From contig JAUIGU010000002.1 of the NCBI GenBank assembly GCA_030432595.1, positions 62,001 through 126,000 of the forward strand: a stretch of DNA of 64,000 bases, written 5' to 3'. Origin of the DNA: Phycisphaerae bacterium. Lineage in GTDB: Bacteria > Planctomycetota > Phycisphaerae > Phycisphaerales > Phycisphaeraceae. The first letter of the stretch is position 1. Every line of letters starts with the position of its first letter. Below the pieces are notes generated by a model. That model made no database searches, was not told where the DNA came from, and worked only from the letters and a program-made list of their open reading frames with translations. This document shows positions 31,712 through 39,741 of the stretch, one piece after another. Both the position numbers and the translations under genes were made by a program.

Positions 31712-33442
31712 GTGTCCGCCCTGCCCGACGACCGCACGCCCGCCCAGCGGGCCCGGCACTTCATCGAGCACGAAACCGCCTTCCGCCTGGGCGTGCTGCC
31801 CACCGAGCAGCCGCACCCGGGCACGCGCGGCTTGGCCGAGGCCGCGCAAAAAGACCCCGCCGATGCGGTCCGCATGATCCTCAGCGTCGATCGCGAGCTG
31901 ATCGACGCGGCGGACCGGGTGTTCGCGTCGGTGCAGTTCGGGAAGCTGGTCGAAGCGTTGACGCGTTCGCTGAGCGATGACGGAGACGGCCGAACCTCCG
32001 GGGGCCGCGTGTTTTTCACGGGCTGCGGCGCGACCGGACGGCTGAGCATCCTGCTCGAGGCGTGCTGGCGCAAGGCGTGCCAGCGGGCCGGGCGCGGCGA
32101 CTTGGAAGACCGCGTGTTCTCCGTCATGGCCGGCGGCGACTTCGCGCTCATCAAAAGCGTCGAGGGCTTCGAAGACTTCACGGACTTCGGCAAGCACCAG
32201 ATCGACGACACGGCTGGCCCCCGGAAGTTGAACGAGCACGACACCGTCGTGGCCATCAGCGAGGGCGGCGAGACCAGCTTCGTCATCGGCACCGCGTGGC
32301 GGGCGCTCGAAGCCGGCGCGACGCCCTTCTTCGTGTTCAACAACCCGGCCGACGTACTGGCCGAGCACGTCGAGCGTTCGCGCAAGGTCATTCAAGAGCC
32401 GGGCATCACCAAGCTCGACCTGTCGCAGTCGCCGATGGCGGTGGCGGGCTCGACGCGGATGCAGGCGACGACCATCGAGCTGCTCGTCGTCGGCGCCGCG
32501 CTGGAGATCGCGTTCGACACCGTCGCCGGGGCCGCGCCCAAGCCCGCGACGCACTACCGGGACCGCTACGCCGCGCTGGTGGATGAACTCGAAGCCGACG
32601 CCGCGGTGGACGCCGTCGCGGGGCTCGCGGCGTACGAGGCCGAGCTTTACCGGGACGATCGCCTGGTGACGTACCTCGCGGACCAGCTATTGCTGGACGT
32701 GATGACGGACACGACCGAGCGCTCGCCGACGTTCTCGCTACCGCCGTTCCGCAAGCGCGGCGACGACGATGCGCTGCCGTCGTGGTCGTTCGTGCAGAAC
32801 CCGGCGGTGGATACCGACACCGCGTGGCGGACGCTGCTGGGCCGGGACATCCGCGGCATCGACTGGGGCTCGAAGGACTACGCCGGCATGGGCGCGCCCG
32901 ACGCGATCGTCCAGGCCCCGCCGTGCCTGGACCGCGGCACGATCCGCACCTTCCCCATCGGCGACGAGGTGTTGCCCGCCCGCACCGGCGGCGTGGCGAT
33001 CACGCTGCTCACCGCCGGCGACACCATCGCCGACGCCGCGTCCAACGTCGCCGCGCGCTTCGCCGACGAGGCGGCGCTGGCCATCGGCACCGAACCGCCC
33101 GCCGGGATCGAGCGCGTCTTCCGCGTGCCCGTCAACCTCTGCCACGACGGCGCGATGCAGTTGCAGCACCACCTCGCCGCCAAGCTCGCGCTCAACACGC
33201 TCTCGACCGTGAGCATGGCCGTCATGGGCCGGCTGGTCAGCAACTGGATGGTCCACGTCTCGTGCACCAACAAGAAACTCATCGACCGCGGCACCCGGCT
33301 GATCGCCGACCAGTCGCACATGGGCTACGACGAGGCTTGCGTCGCGCTGCACGAGGCGATGGCCGCCCTCGCCGCCGACCCCAAACTCGCCGCCCGCACC
33401 TCGCCGGTCGCACACGTCATCGCCCAGCACGGCAAGGCATAG
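31712..33442 (+). CDS. Large MurQ/GKRP-like protein with two SIS domains
   Basis: 576 residues from GTG 31712 (a TTG at 31688 is possible). The first SIS domain carries MurNAc-6-phosphate etherase motifs: FFTGCGATGRLSILLEACWR, SVEGFEDFTDFG (matching the second MurQ Glu region), AISEGGETSFVIGTA and AGSTRMQATTIELL. The C-terminal part repeats a MurQ-type end, NTLSTVSMAVMGRLVSNWMV and TNKKLIDRGTRLI. MurQ proteins are about 300 residues. Double size and two SIS-like halves recall mammalian glucokinase regulatory protein (GKRP), which derives from MurQ. Whether it cleaves D-lactate from MurNAc-6-P or only binds sugar phosphate is open. It is close to other wall-recycling genes. Confidence 0.8.
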   Translation: MSALPDDRTPAQRARHFIEHETAFRLGVLPTEQPHPGTRGLAEAAQKDPADAVRMILSVDRELIDAADRVFASVQFGKLVEALTRSLSDDGDGRTSGGRVFFTGCGATGRLSILLEACWRKACQRAGRGDLEDRVFSVMAGGDFALIKSVEGFEDFTDFGKHQIDDTAGPRKLNEHDTVVAISEGGETSFVIGTAWRALEAGATPFFVFNNPADVLAEHVERSRKVIQEPGITKLDLSQSPMAVAGSTRMQATTIELLVVGAALEIAFDTVAGAAPKPATHYRDRYAALVDELEADAAVDAVAGLAAYEAELYRDDRLVTYLADQLLLDVMTDTTERSPTFSLPPFRKRGDDDALPSWSFVQNPAVDTDTAWRTLLGRDIRGIDWGSKDYAGMGAPDAIVQAPPCLDRGTIRTFPIGDEVLPARTGGVAITLLTAGDTIADAASNVAARFADEAALAIGTEPPAGIERVFRVPVNLCHDGAMQLQHHLAAKLALNTLSTVSMAVMGRLVSNWMVHVSCTNKKLIDRGTRLIADQSHMGYDEACVALHEAMAALAADPKLAARTSPVAHVIAQHGKA

Positions 33443-33455
33443 CGCCGAGAAGTTG

Positions 33456-33712
33456 AAACCACCGATGAACGCAGATGAACACGGATGATGTTCCGTCGTG
33501 CGATACTTCCCGAAACGACGTAAATTATGAAAGATTGATCGTCGAGTTTTTTCCGCTTGGTTCGGTCTCCGCCTGAGCACTCCCCAGGAACGCACGCCAT
33601 GACCCGCTTGAATGGTCCAACATTTTCCTCGGTTTTGAAGTCCTTTTCCGTGAGTTCCGTGTGTTCCGTGGCCCTGCTCGCATCGGCGTTCATCGGTGTG
33701 CATCCGTGGTTC
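33456..33712. repeat. Phrase-like inverted repeat (ATGAACGCAGATGAAC family)
   Basis: The left arm 33456-33487 and right arm 33681-33712 are complementary with mismatches and are built of CGATGAACGC/GTTCATCGG words. An additional word run (CCGTGAGTTCCGTGTGTTCC) at about 33648-33670 adjoins the right arm. The right half overlaps the signal peptide of the next gene. Confidence 0.75.
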
Positions 33713-35341
33713 CAAACGCCCGCCGCCGCCCAGGACAACGCGCTCGACGTGGAGGCCGCCATGACCGAGACCGCCGCCGACATCCCGGAAGTCCCGCGTG
33801 AGTTCCGCGCCGCGTGGATCGCCACGGTCGCCAACATCGACTGGCCCACCGAGCCCGGGCTATCCACCGCCGACCAGCAAAAGGAGATGCTCGCGCTGCT
33901 GGACCTCTGCGACGAGCTCAACCTCAACGCCATCGTCTTCCAGGTCCGCCCGCACGCCGACGCGATGTACGACTCGAAGATCGAGCCGTGGTCCTACTAC
34001 CTCACCGGGGAGCAGGGCCAGGCCCCCGACCCGTACTACGACCCGCTCAAGTTCACCGTCGATGAGGCCCACCGGCGCGGCATCGAGGTCCACGTCTGGT
34101 TCAACCCGTACCGGGCGATGCACCCCGACAACCTGTCCGGCAACGACACCCTTGCCGACAACCACGTCGCCAACACCATGCCCGACGCCGTCAAGAAGCT
34201 CGGCGAAAAGCAGAACATGTGGTGGATGGACCCCGGCGACCGCCGCGTCCAGCAGCAGTCGCTTGACGTCATCGCCGACGTCGTCGACCGCTACGACGTG
34301 GACGGCATCCACTTCGACGACTACTTCTACCCTTACCCGTCCTACAACGACGGCAACGACTTCCCCGACGACGCCTCGTACAAGGCGTACCAGGACGCCG
34401 GCGGCCGGCTGAACCGCGGGGACTGGCGGCGCAAGAGCGTCAACGACTTCGTCGAAGAGCTCCACAGCGTCATCAAAGCCAGGAAGCCGCACGTCAAGTT
34501 CGGCATCAGCCCGTTCGGCATCTACCGGCCCGGGCACCCCGACTACATCAAGGGCTTCGACCAGTACGAAGAGCTCTACGCCGACGCCCACTTCTGGCTC
34601 GAACGTGGCTGGGTCGACTACATGACCCCGCAGCTCTACTGGGAGATCCGCAACCCCGACCAGAGCTTTGTGGGCCTGCTGAAGTGGTGGAACGACCACA
34701 ACCCCGAGGGTCGGCACATCTGGCCGGGCCTGTACACGTCCCGGCTCAACAGCGAGAACCCGACCTTCGACGACGACGAGATCCCGATGCAGATCAAGTG
34801 GACGCGCGTGCTCACGCAGCCGTCGTCAGGGCACGTGCACTTCTCGATCAAGGCGCTGCAGAAGGACAGCCGGGAGGTCGCGACAAAACTCAAGGCCGGG
34901 TACTACGGCGACGACGCGCTCGTGCCCGCCTCGCCGTGGATGAGCGAAGGGCAGCCGGCCGCGCCGACGTTCACCGCGCAGCGCGAGGACGACACCGTGA
35001 CCGTGACGCTCGAGGAGGCGCCGCCCGGGCTGGCGTGGGTCGTGCAGGTCGGCGTCGAGGGCCGGTGGACGCACACGGTGGTGCCGGGGACCGAAACCAC
35101 GACGACGGTCACGCTGCCCGCGCCGCAGGCCTTGGAGGCGGGGCCCGAGGCGACGAACCGCGTGCCCCGTGGGTTCAACGAAGACGAGCCGTCTGACGAT
35201 CAGGCGGTCGAGCCTGCCGAGCCGGCCAACCCCGACGCGCTCGACATCACCGTCGCCGTCTTCACCGTCGACCGCGCGGGCGTGGCCAGCGAGAAAACGG
35301 TCGAGACGATCACGAGCCAGTGGGAACGCACGCCGCGGTAA
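33599..35341 (+). CDS. Secreted GHL10-type glycosidase (DUF187/YngK-like)
   Basis: 580 residues. The signal peptide (MTRLNGPTFSSVLKSFSVSS, then VALLASAFIGVHPW) ends near AAAQ. The barrel motifs are EFRAAWIATVANIDWP, LNAIVFQVRPHADAMYDSKI, GIEVHVWFNPYRA, DGIHFDDYFYPYPS and FGISPFGIYRPG, all typical of the glycosyl hydrolase-like 10 group. DYFYPYP and PQLYWEIR place the catalytic Asp/Glu. The C-terminal 170 residues include a beta-sandwich-like region. Bacterial members act on polymers of the wall or surface. The start ATG 33599 is chosen for the signal peptide. The upstream repeat encodes part of that signal. Confidence 0.85.
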   Translation: MTRLNGPTFSSVLKSFSVSSVCSVALLASAFIGVHPWFQTPAAAQDNALDVEAAMTETAADIPEVPREFRAAWIATVANIDWPTEPGLSTADQQKEMLALLDLCDELNLNAIVFQVRPHADAMYDSKIEPWSYYLTGEQGQAPDPYYDPLKFTVDEAHRRGIEVHVWFNPYRAMHPDNLSGNDTLADNHVANTMPDAVKKLGEKQNMWWMDPGDRRVQQQSLDVIADVVDRYDVDGIHFDDYFYPYPSYNDGNDFPDDASYKAYQDAGGRLNRGDWRRKSVNDFVEELHSVIKARKPHVKFGISPFGIYRPGHPDYIKGFDQYEELYADAHFWLERGWVDYMTPQLYWEIRNPDQSFVGLLKWWNDHNPEGRHIWPGLYTSRLNSENPTFDDDEIPMQIKWTRVLTQPSSGHVHFSIKALQKDSREVATKLKAGYYGDDALVPASPWMSEGQPAAPTFTAQREDDTVTVTLEEAPPGLAWVVQVGVEGRWTHTVVPGTETTTTVTLPAPQALEAGPEATNRVPRGFNEDEPSDDQAVEPAEPANPDALDITVAVFTVDRAGVASEKTVETITSQWERTPR

Positions 35342-35344
35342 GCG

Positions 35345-35572
35345 TCATAGCGGCGTCTTAATCCCCATCGCCCGCAGCCCGCACCAGCCGGCCCACCCGC
35401 CGAGGATCGCGGTCACGCCCATCGACCCCAGCGCCGCCACGACCCACCACCACCAAGGCCCGTCCAGCACGCCGGCCAGCCGCAGCGCGAGAACCCCCGC
35501 CGCGGCCGTCGTGAGCCCCAGGCCCGTGAGCAGCCGCGCCCGCTTGCCGCGTGCGTCGATGTTGCATTGCAT
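35345..35572 (-). CDS. Small membrane protein of the DUF2892 type
   Basis: 75 residues, two membrane helices. It begins MQCNIDARGKRARLLTGLGL and ends GGWAGWCGLRAMGIKTPL, the pattern of DUF2892/YgaP-like membrane proteins, which start near C-N-[IV]-x3-[DR]-R and end near G-[FW]-C-x2-[RY]-x2-G-I-x-T. The Cys residues of the family are present. Some members are fused to rhodanese, but this one is not. Function unknown. ATG 35572 is chosen over the frame from 35641. Confidence 0.75.
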   Translation of the reverse strand: MQCNIDARGKRARLLTGLGLTTAAAGVLALRLAGVLDGPWWWWVVAALGSMGVTAILGGWAGWCGLRAMGIKTPL

Positions 35573-35594
35573 GGCGGAATCGTAGACACGCGCT

Positions 35595-36032
35595 TCAGGC
35601 CAAGCTTTCGAGGTACAGCTCGGCAAGCTCGTACTTGTCACGCTGCTTGCCCGGCGGCAGATCCGACAGGTTGTCGGTCAGGTCCGCGAGTTTGACGGCA
35701 CGGGCCAGCGTGTCTTGCCCGCAGCGCTGGGTGAACTGGGCGTAGGTCTCGCCGTCACGTCGGCTCAACCGGTCCACCGCCTCGACCACGGCCTCGGGGA
35801 AGCCCGCCTCCCGAAGCGTGTCGAGCGTGATCGCCGTGTCCTCCACCGTGTCGTGCAGCCAGCCCGCCACGGCCGCCAGGCCTTCACATCGCGAGGCGAC
35901 GCGCTGCGGGTGCGTGATGTACGGGTCGCCGTTGCGCCGCGTCTGCCCCGCATGTGCTTCGGTCGCCAGCGCGCGGGCGCGCTCGATCATGGCTTGGATG
36001 TCTTGATTGTCTTGGATGTCCTGCTCATTCAT
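35595..36032 (-). CDS. HD-domain hydrolase (SpoT/MESH1-like)
   Basis: 145 residues from ATG 36032. HD-domain motifs: YITHPQRVAS (first His), AAVAGWLHDTVEDTAI (HD and ED) and AVKLADLTDNLSDL (the second Asp). This is the short hydrolase-only arrangement of ppGpp hydrolases of the MESH1 type, with no synthetase domain. The N-terminal MNEQDIQDNQDIQAM is a repeat in itself, encoded by GACATCCAAGACAATCAAGA-type words similar to other phrase-like repeats in this window. It may be a recent addition, and MIERARAL is an alternative start. Substrate uncertain. Confidence 0.82.
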   Translation of the reverse strand: MNEQDIQDNQDIQAMIERARALATEAHAGQTRRNGDPYITHPQRVASRCEGLAAVAGWLHDTVEDTAITLDTLREAGFPEAVVEAVDRLSRRDGETYAQFTQRCGQDTLARAVKLADLTDNLSDLPPGKQRDKYELAELYLESLA

Positions 36033-36090
36033 CGTCTGCCCGCCTTGTGGTTCGTCCTTCGTTTCCGACCGGACAAACGTACACTCCGGC

Positions 36091-37296
36091 ATGCTCACGC
36101 GACAGTTCACCCGCCGGCTGCTGTCCCCCGCCGATGTGTCGCCGTCGCGCGACGACCTCGAAGTCATCGGCGTGTTCAACCCCGCCGCCGTCGCGCTGCG
36201 CGGACACCCCGACCACGCCGACGGCACAATCGTGCTCATGGCCCGTGTCGCCGAACGCCCCACCGACCAGCGTCCGGGGTTTCACGCGCTGCCACGATGG
36301 GAGGCACCGCCGGTCGCTGACGCTCTCGGCTCCGCCGGGCAGCGCCGATCAGAGCCGGGAGCGTCAGCGACCGGTCCCGTCCCCGGGCAACTCGTCGTCG
36401 AACACCTGCCCGCCGAGGAAGACATCCTCGTCGACCCGCGGAAGGTCGTCCGCAAGCGCGACCAGCTCATGCGGCTCAAGTTCGTCAGCCACATCCGCGT
36501 CTTCACCCTCACGCCCGACGGACAAACCGTCACCGGCGAGTTGCCGCCCCTGCTCTGCCAAGGCCCGTGCGAGACCTTCGGCGTCGAAGACCCGCGCATC
36601 ACGGCCATCGCCGATCAGCAGGGCAACACCACCTACTGGATCACTTACGTCAGCGTCAGCGAACACGGGGCCTGCACCTCACTCGCCACGACCCGCGACT
36701 TCCGCACCTACGACCGCCTCGGCGTGTGCTTCGCGCCGGAAAACAAAGACGTCGTCCTCTGCCCCGAGAAAGTTGATGGCCGATACGTCGCGCTGCACCG
36801 GCCCAACACCTTCCAACGCTTCTGCAAGCCGGAGATGTGGGCCGCGACCTCGATCGACGGCCGGGACTGGGGTGCGCAGAGGCCCGTCTGGCACGGGCGG
36901 CACCCTTGGGACGGAGACCGCATCGGGGCCGGCACCCCGCCGATCGTGCTCGACGACGACACGCTGCTGGAGGTCTATCACGGCAGCGAGCCGTCGCACA
37001 CCAAGGGCAAGGTCGGGGCGTACCGCGCGGGGCTGCTCACGCTGGCCCGGGCGGAGCCGTGGAAGGTCGTCGCGCACACGCCCGAGCCGGTGATGCAGGC
37101 GGAGGAACCGTGGGAGATGGACGGGTTCGTGCCCGACGTGGTGTTCCCCACGGGGATCGTCCTGCCCGGTGTCGCGCACAACGCCGTGCCGGGCGACGAC
37201 GATGAGGCGTTGGTGTTTTACGGCGCGGCCGACACGCACGTGGGCGTCACGGCGTACCGCGTCGGCGAGATGCGGGCAGCACTGCAACCGATGTAG
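36091..37296 (+). CDS. GH130-like glycosidase/phosphorylase A, with in-frame palindromic insertion
   Basis: 401 residues. Five-bladed propeller of the GH130 type: VIGVFNPAAVAL, GVEDPRITAIA (the family's catalytic EDPR motif), ENKDVVLCPEKVDGRYVALHRP and DRIGAGTPPI. GH130 enzymes are mannoside phosphorylases or hydrolases acting on beta-mannosides and mannosyl-GlcNAc. Compared with paralogue B at 38385, residues 71-97 (EAPPVADALG, SAGQRRSEPG) are extra and fall exactly on a palindromic repeat. ATG 36091 starts just after the HD gene's divergent start. Cytoplasmic, with no signal peptide. Confidence 0.82.
   Translation: MLTRQFTRRLLSPADVSPSRDDLEVIGVFNPAAVALRGHPDHADGTIVLMARVAERPTDQRPGFHALPRWEAPPVADALGSAGQRRSEPGASATGPVPGQLVVEHLPAEEDILVDPRKVVRKRDQLMRLKFVSHIRVFTLTPDGQTVTGELPPLLCQGPCETFGVEDPRITAIADQQGNTTYWITYVSVSEHGACTSLATTRDFRTYDRLGVCFAPENKDVVLCPEKVDGRYVALHRPNTFQRFCKPEMWAATSIDGRDWGAQRPVWHGRHPWDGDRIGAGTPPIVLDDDTLLEVYHGSEPSHTKGKVGAYRAGLLTLARAEPWKVVAHTPEPVMQAEEPWEMDGFVPDVVFPTGIVLPGVAHNAVPGDDDEALVFYGAADTHVGVTAYRVGEMRAALQPM
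36310..36374. repeat. Palindromic repeat ACCGGTCGCTGACGCTCCCG family, copy 2, inside a gene
   Basis: The arms 36310-36332 and 36352-36374 pair over 23 bases with one mismatch. They are the same sequence as the arms at 31040-31066 and 31091-31117. It sits inside the GH130-A gene without breaking the frame. Confidence 0.9.
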
Positions 37297-37316
37297 ACGC
37301 GTCGCGCGCATTGCCA

Positions 37317-37404
37317 GGTGCCACGGTCGCTTGCGACCGTGCGAATCGCAACAGAACGCCACGCCCATGAGTCCTCGAACACGGTCGCAAGCGACCGTGG
37401 CACC
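37317..37404. repeat. Palindromic repeat GGTGCCACGGTCGCTTGCGA
   Basis: The arms 37317-37341 and 37380-37404 are perfect 25-base complements, and each arm also contains ACGGTCGC-TT-GCGACCGT. The repeat occupies most of the gap between GH130-A and the epimerase. A single arm recurs at 40198-40223 and a diverged pair at 56661-56769. Confidence 0.92.
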
Positions 37405-37444
37405 CCGACCCCGCCGCGCAAAGACGAAACTCCGGTCAAAGACC

Positions 37445-38191
37445 ATGCCCCGATCCGACGACCACGCTTCCGCAGACAAACCCCGCGTCGGCCTCACCGG
37501 CGCGACGGGCTCCATCGGGCGCGTGCTCATGCGCACCCTTGCCGACGACTTCGACCTTGTCGGCATGTCGCGCCGCATCGACGGCACGGACCTCACCGAC
37601 CCGGACGGCCTGGCCGAACGCTTCGCCGGGCTCGATGCGGTGGTCCATCTGGCGTGGCAGTACGCCGAGCACGCGCCCTCGGGGGCGGGCTACTTCGACA
37701 ACCTCGCGATGAACCGCAACGTGCTCGAGGCCGCGGACGCGGCGGGCGTCCGTGTCGCCGTCATGGCCAGCTCCGTGCACGCAGACTACTTCTATGACCA
37801 CAACCCACAGCGCGACGGCCTGCTGACCGTCCAACGCACGCCGCGCGGCAACGGGCCCTACGGCTGCGCGAAGGTGATCGTGGAAGAGATGGGCCGGGAA
37901 TTCGCCGCAATGCAGCGCGACGCCGGGCCGCTGCGCGTCGTCTGCATCCGCTACGGCGCGGTCACGCCCGACGGGCAGCCGCACGGAAGCGACGCCTGGG
38001 AACGCCGCGTCTGGCTCTCGCACCGCGACCTCACCGACCTCATCCGCCGGACGCTCACGGTGGACGCCCCCGAACCGTTCAGCCTGCTCTACGCCGTCTC
38101 CGACAACGCCGGCCGCGTCCACGACGTGTCCAACCCCTTCGGCTGGGTTCCACGCGACTCGGCTTCCGCGCTTCCCGGTGGCGATGGGTGA
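37445..38191 (+). CDS. NAD-dependent epimerase/dehydratase (SDR)
   Basis: 248 residues. An extended-SDR Rossmann motif (RVGLTGATGSIGRVLMRTLA), a GLDAVVHLAWQ segment and an MASSVHADYFYDHNP region precede the active-site YGCAKVIVEEMGREFAA (YxxxK, as in sugar epimerases). It ends with VWLSHRDLTDLIRRTL. The family epimerises or dehydrates nucleotide sugars or oxidises uronates. Uronate dehydrogenase has a similar short length, so oxidation of a hexuronate is a candidate. It is sandwiched between two GH130-like genes, so a role in sugar use is likely. ATG 37445 starts the frame. Confidence 0.82.
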   Translation: MPRSDDHASADKPRVGLTGATGSIGRVLMRTLADDFDLVGMSRRIDGTDLTDPDGLAERFAGLDAVVHLAWQYAEHAPSGAGYFDNLAMNRNVLEAADAAGVRVAVMASSVHADYFYDHNPQRDGLLTVQRTPRGNGPYGCAKVIVEEMGREFAAMQRDAGPLRVVCIRYGAVTPDGQPHGSDAWERRVWLSHRDLTDLIRRTLTVDAPEPFSLLYAVSDNAGRVHDVSNPFGWVPRDSASALPGGDG

Positions 38192-38384
38192 GAGACGCCA
38201 ACGCACAGGGCGGCGCTGAGCGGGGTCTGGGGCTTGGGGTGTGGGGGTTGCGTGAGCACTTGGCGCTGGCGACCCGCTCCAGAGTTTCGTTCCCGCCCCA
38301 AGCCCCATCCCCCAAGCCTCAGACCCGCGCCCCGATCACTCTCAAACAAACCCAACTCCGCGCCCCCACCCGCTCGAGCCAGAC
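38192..38384. other. Leader of GH130-B with two opposed G-quadruplex arms
   Basis: The plus-strand run 38222-38247 is GGGG-TCT-GGGG-CTT-GGGG-TGT-GGGGG. The complementary-type arm at 38296-38326 has C-runs, giving a G-run motif on the other strand. The two arms are largely complementary, so the DNA can be drawn either as a hairpin or as two G-quadruplexes. Confidence 0.7.
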
Positions 38385-39560
38385 ATGATCCCCCGTCAGC
38401 GCACCATCCACCTGATCTCCCCCGCCGACTTGCCGCCCTCGCGCGACGGGTTCGAGGTGATCGGCACGTTCAACCCCGCCGCCGTCGCGTTCCCTTCCCC
38501 CGAGCACCCCGACCGCGTCGCCCTGCTTGTGCGCGTCGCCGAGCGCCCGCTCGAGCGGCGCCCGGGGTTCCACGCCTCGCCCTACTACACCGCCGACGGC
38601 GACCTCGCGCTGGATTTCATCCCCGACGACGCCGTCTCCACGGCCGACCCACGCATGCTCGTGTTCCACGACACCGGCTTCAAGCGACTAACGTTCACCT
38701 CGCACCTGCGCGTGTGCTTCACCCACACCGGCGAAAAACTCGACGTGATCGGACCTTGCCTCGAACCACCGCACCGCCAAAATGACAGGCTTCATCGTGC
38801 GGATCGGGACGCCGGTTCATCAGACTTCGACCCCCTCACGAGCTTCGGCTACGAAGACCCGCGCATCACACAGATCGGTGACGATTTCATCATCACCGTG
38901 GTTGGGGCTTCACCCCACGGCGTGGTCACCCAACTGCTCCGCACCACCGACTTCGAGCGCTTCGACACGCTGGGCACCGCGTTCTGCCGGGAGAACAAAG
39001 ATGTCGTGCTGTTCCCCCGACGATTCGCCGGCCAGTACGCCGCGATCCACCGCCCGACCGGACGTTTCGAGGTGCAGCCGGCCGAGATGTGGCTGGCGTT
39101 TTCCCCCGACCTGCGCTACTGGGGCGACCACGCACCGCTCTACGGCATGGATTACGTAAGTCTTGATCAAAACAAGACTTTCGACGCGTCGTCGCGCTGG
39201 GACAACGGCCGGATCGGCGGCGGTGTGCCCCCGATCGCCACCGACGCCGGCTGGCTGGTGATCTACCACGCGTCGTGTCGGCCCACGCCCGGCGAACCCA
39301 TCGGCGTGTACGCCGCCGGTGCACTGTTGTTGGACCTGGAACACCCGTCGCGCGTGCTCGCGGCGCTGCCCGAACCGTTCATGACACCCGACGAAGACTT
39401 CGAGCGCGCCGGCTTCGTGAAGGCGGTCGTGTTCCCCACCGGTTACGCGCTGCGCGGCGACGCGTTGGACCTGTATTACGGCGCGGCCGACACCCACGTC
39501 GGCGTCGCGCGCTACGCGCTGAGCGAACTGTTGCACGCGCTCGAAACAAGTAAACGGTGA
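38385..39560 (+). CDS. GH130-like glycosidase/phosphorylase B
   Basis: 391 residues, paralogue of GH130-A. Aligned motifs: VIGTFNPAAVAF, GYEDPRITQIGDDFII, ENKDVVLFPRRFAGQYAAIH and GRIGGGVPPI. Two insertions separate it from copy A: a stretch near residues 123-147 (CLEPPHRQNDRLHRADR), and about 17 residues around DYVSLDQNKTFDASSR. The second insertion overlaps an AT-rich 8-base inverted repeat at 39158-39180. The substrate may be a beta-mannoside. ATG 38385 follows a G-rich leader. The gene and its paralogue flank an epimerase and are all on the plus strand. Confidence 0.83.
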   Translation: MIPRQRTIHLISPADLPPSRDGFEVIGTFNPAAVAFPSPEHPDRVALLVRVAERPLERRPGFHASPYYTADGDLALDFIPDDAVSTADPRMLVFHDTGFKRLTFTSHLRVCFTHTGEKLDVIGPCLEPPHRQNDRLHRADRDAGSSDFDPLTSFGYEDPRITQIGDDFIITVVGASPHGVVTQLLRTTDFERFDTLGTAFCRENKDVVLFPRRFAGQYAAIHRPTGRFEVQPAEMWLAFSPDLRYWGDHAPLYGMDYVSLDQNKTFDASSRWDNGRIGGGVPPIATDAGWLVIYHASCRPTPGEPIGVYAAGALLLDLEHPSRVLAALPEPFMTPDEDFERAGFVKAVVFPTGYALRGDALDLYYGAADTHVGVARYALSELLHALETSKR

Positions 39561-39674
39561 ATGCACACACGGCCGTTGCCACTTCAGCCGACGGGTTTAT
39601 CGGCCGATGCATTCAAGCAGTGACCAGGGTCACGCCGATACGACGCTTACGACATCATGCATCCACTTTGGTGT

Positions 39675-39704
39675 TGACGCTTCCCCCATAACCTGTTTAC
39701 GATG
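39675..39704 (+). promoter_or_regulatory. Candidate sigma70-like promoter of the histone-like gene
   Basis: TTGACG (39675-39680) and TACGAT (39699-39704) are separated by 18 bases, 38 bases before the start codon. The AT-richer context around it is unusual for this window. AAAGGA precedes the ATG. Confidence 0.5.
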
Positions 39705-39741
39705 ATGACAAGCTCCGCGTGCGTTTGAAAGGATTGACGCC

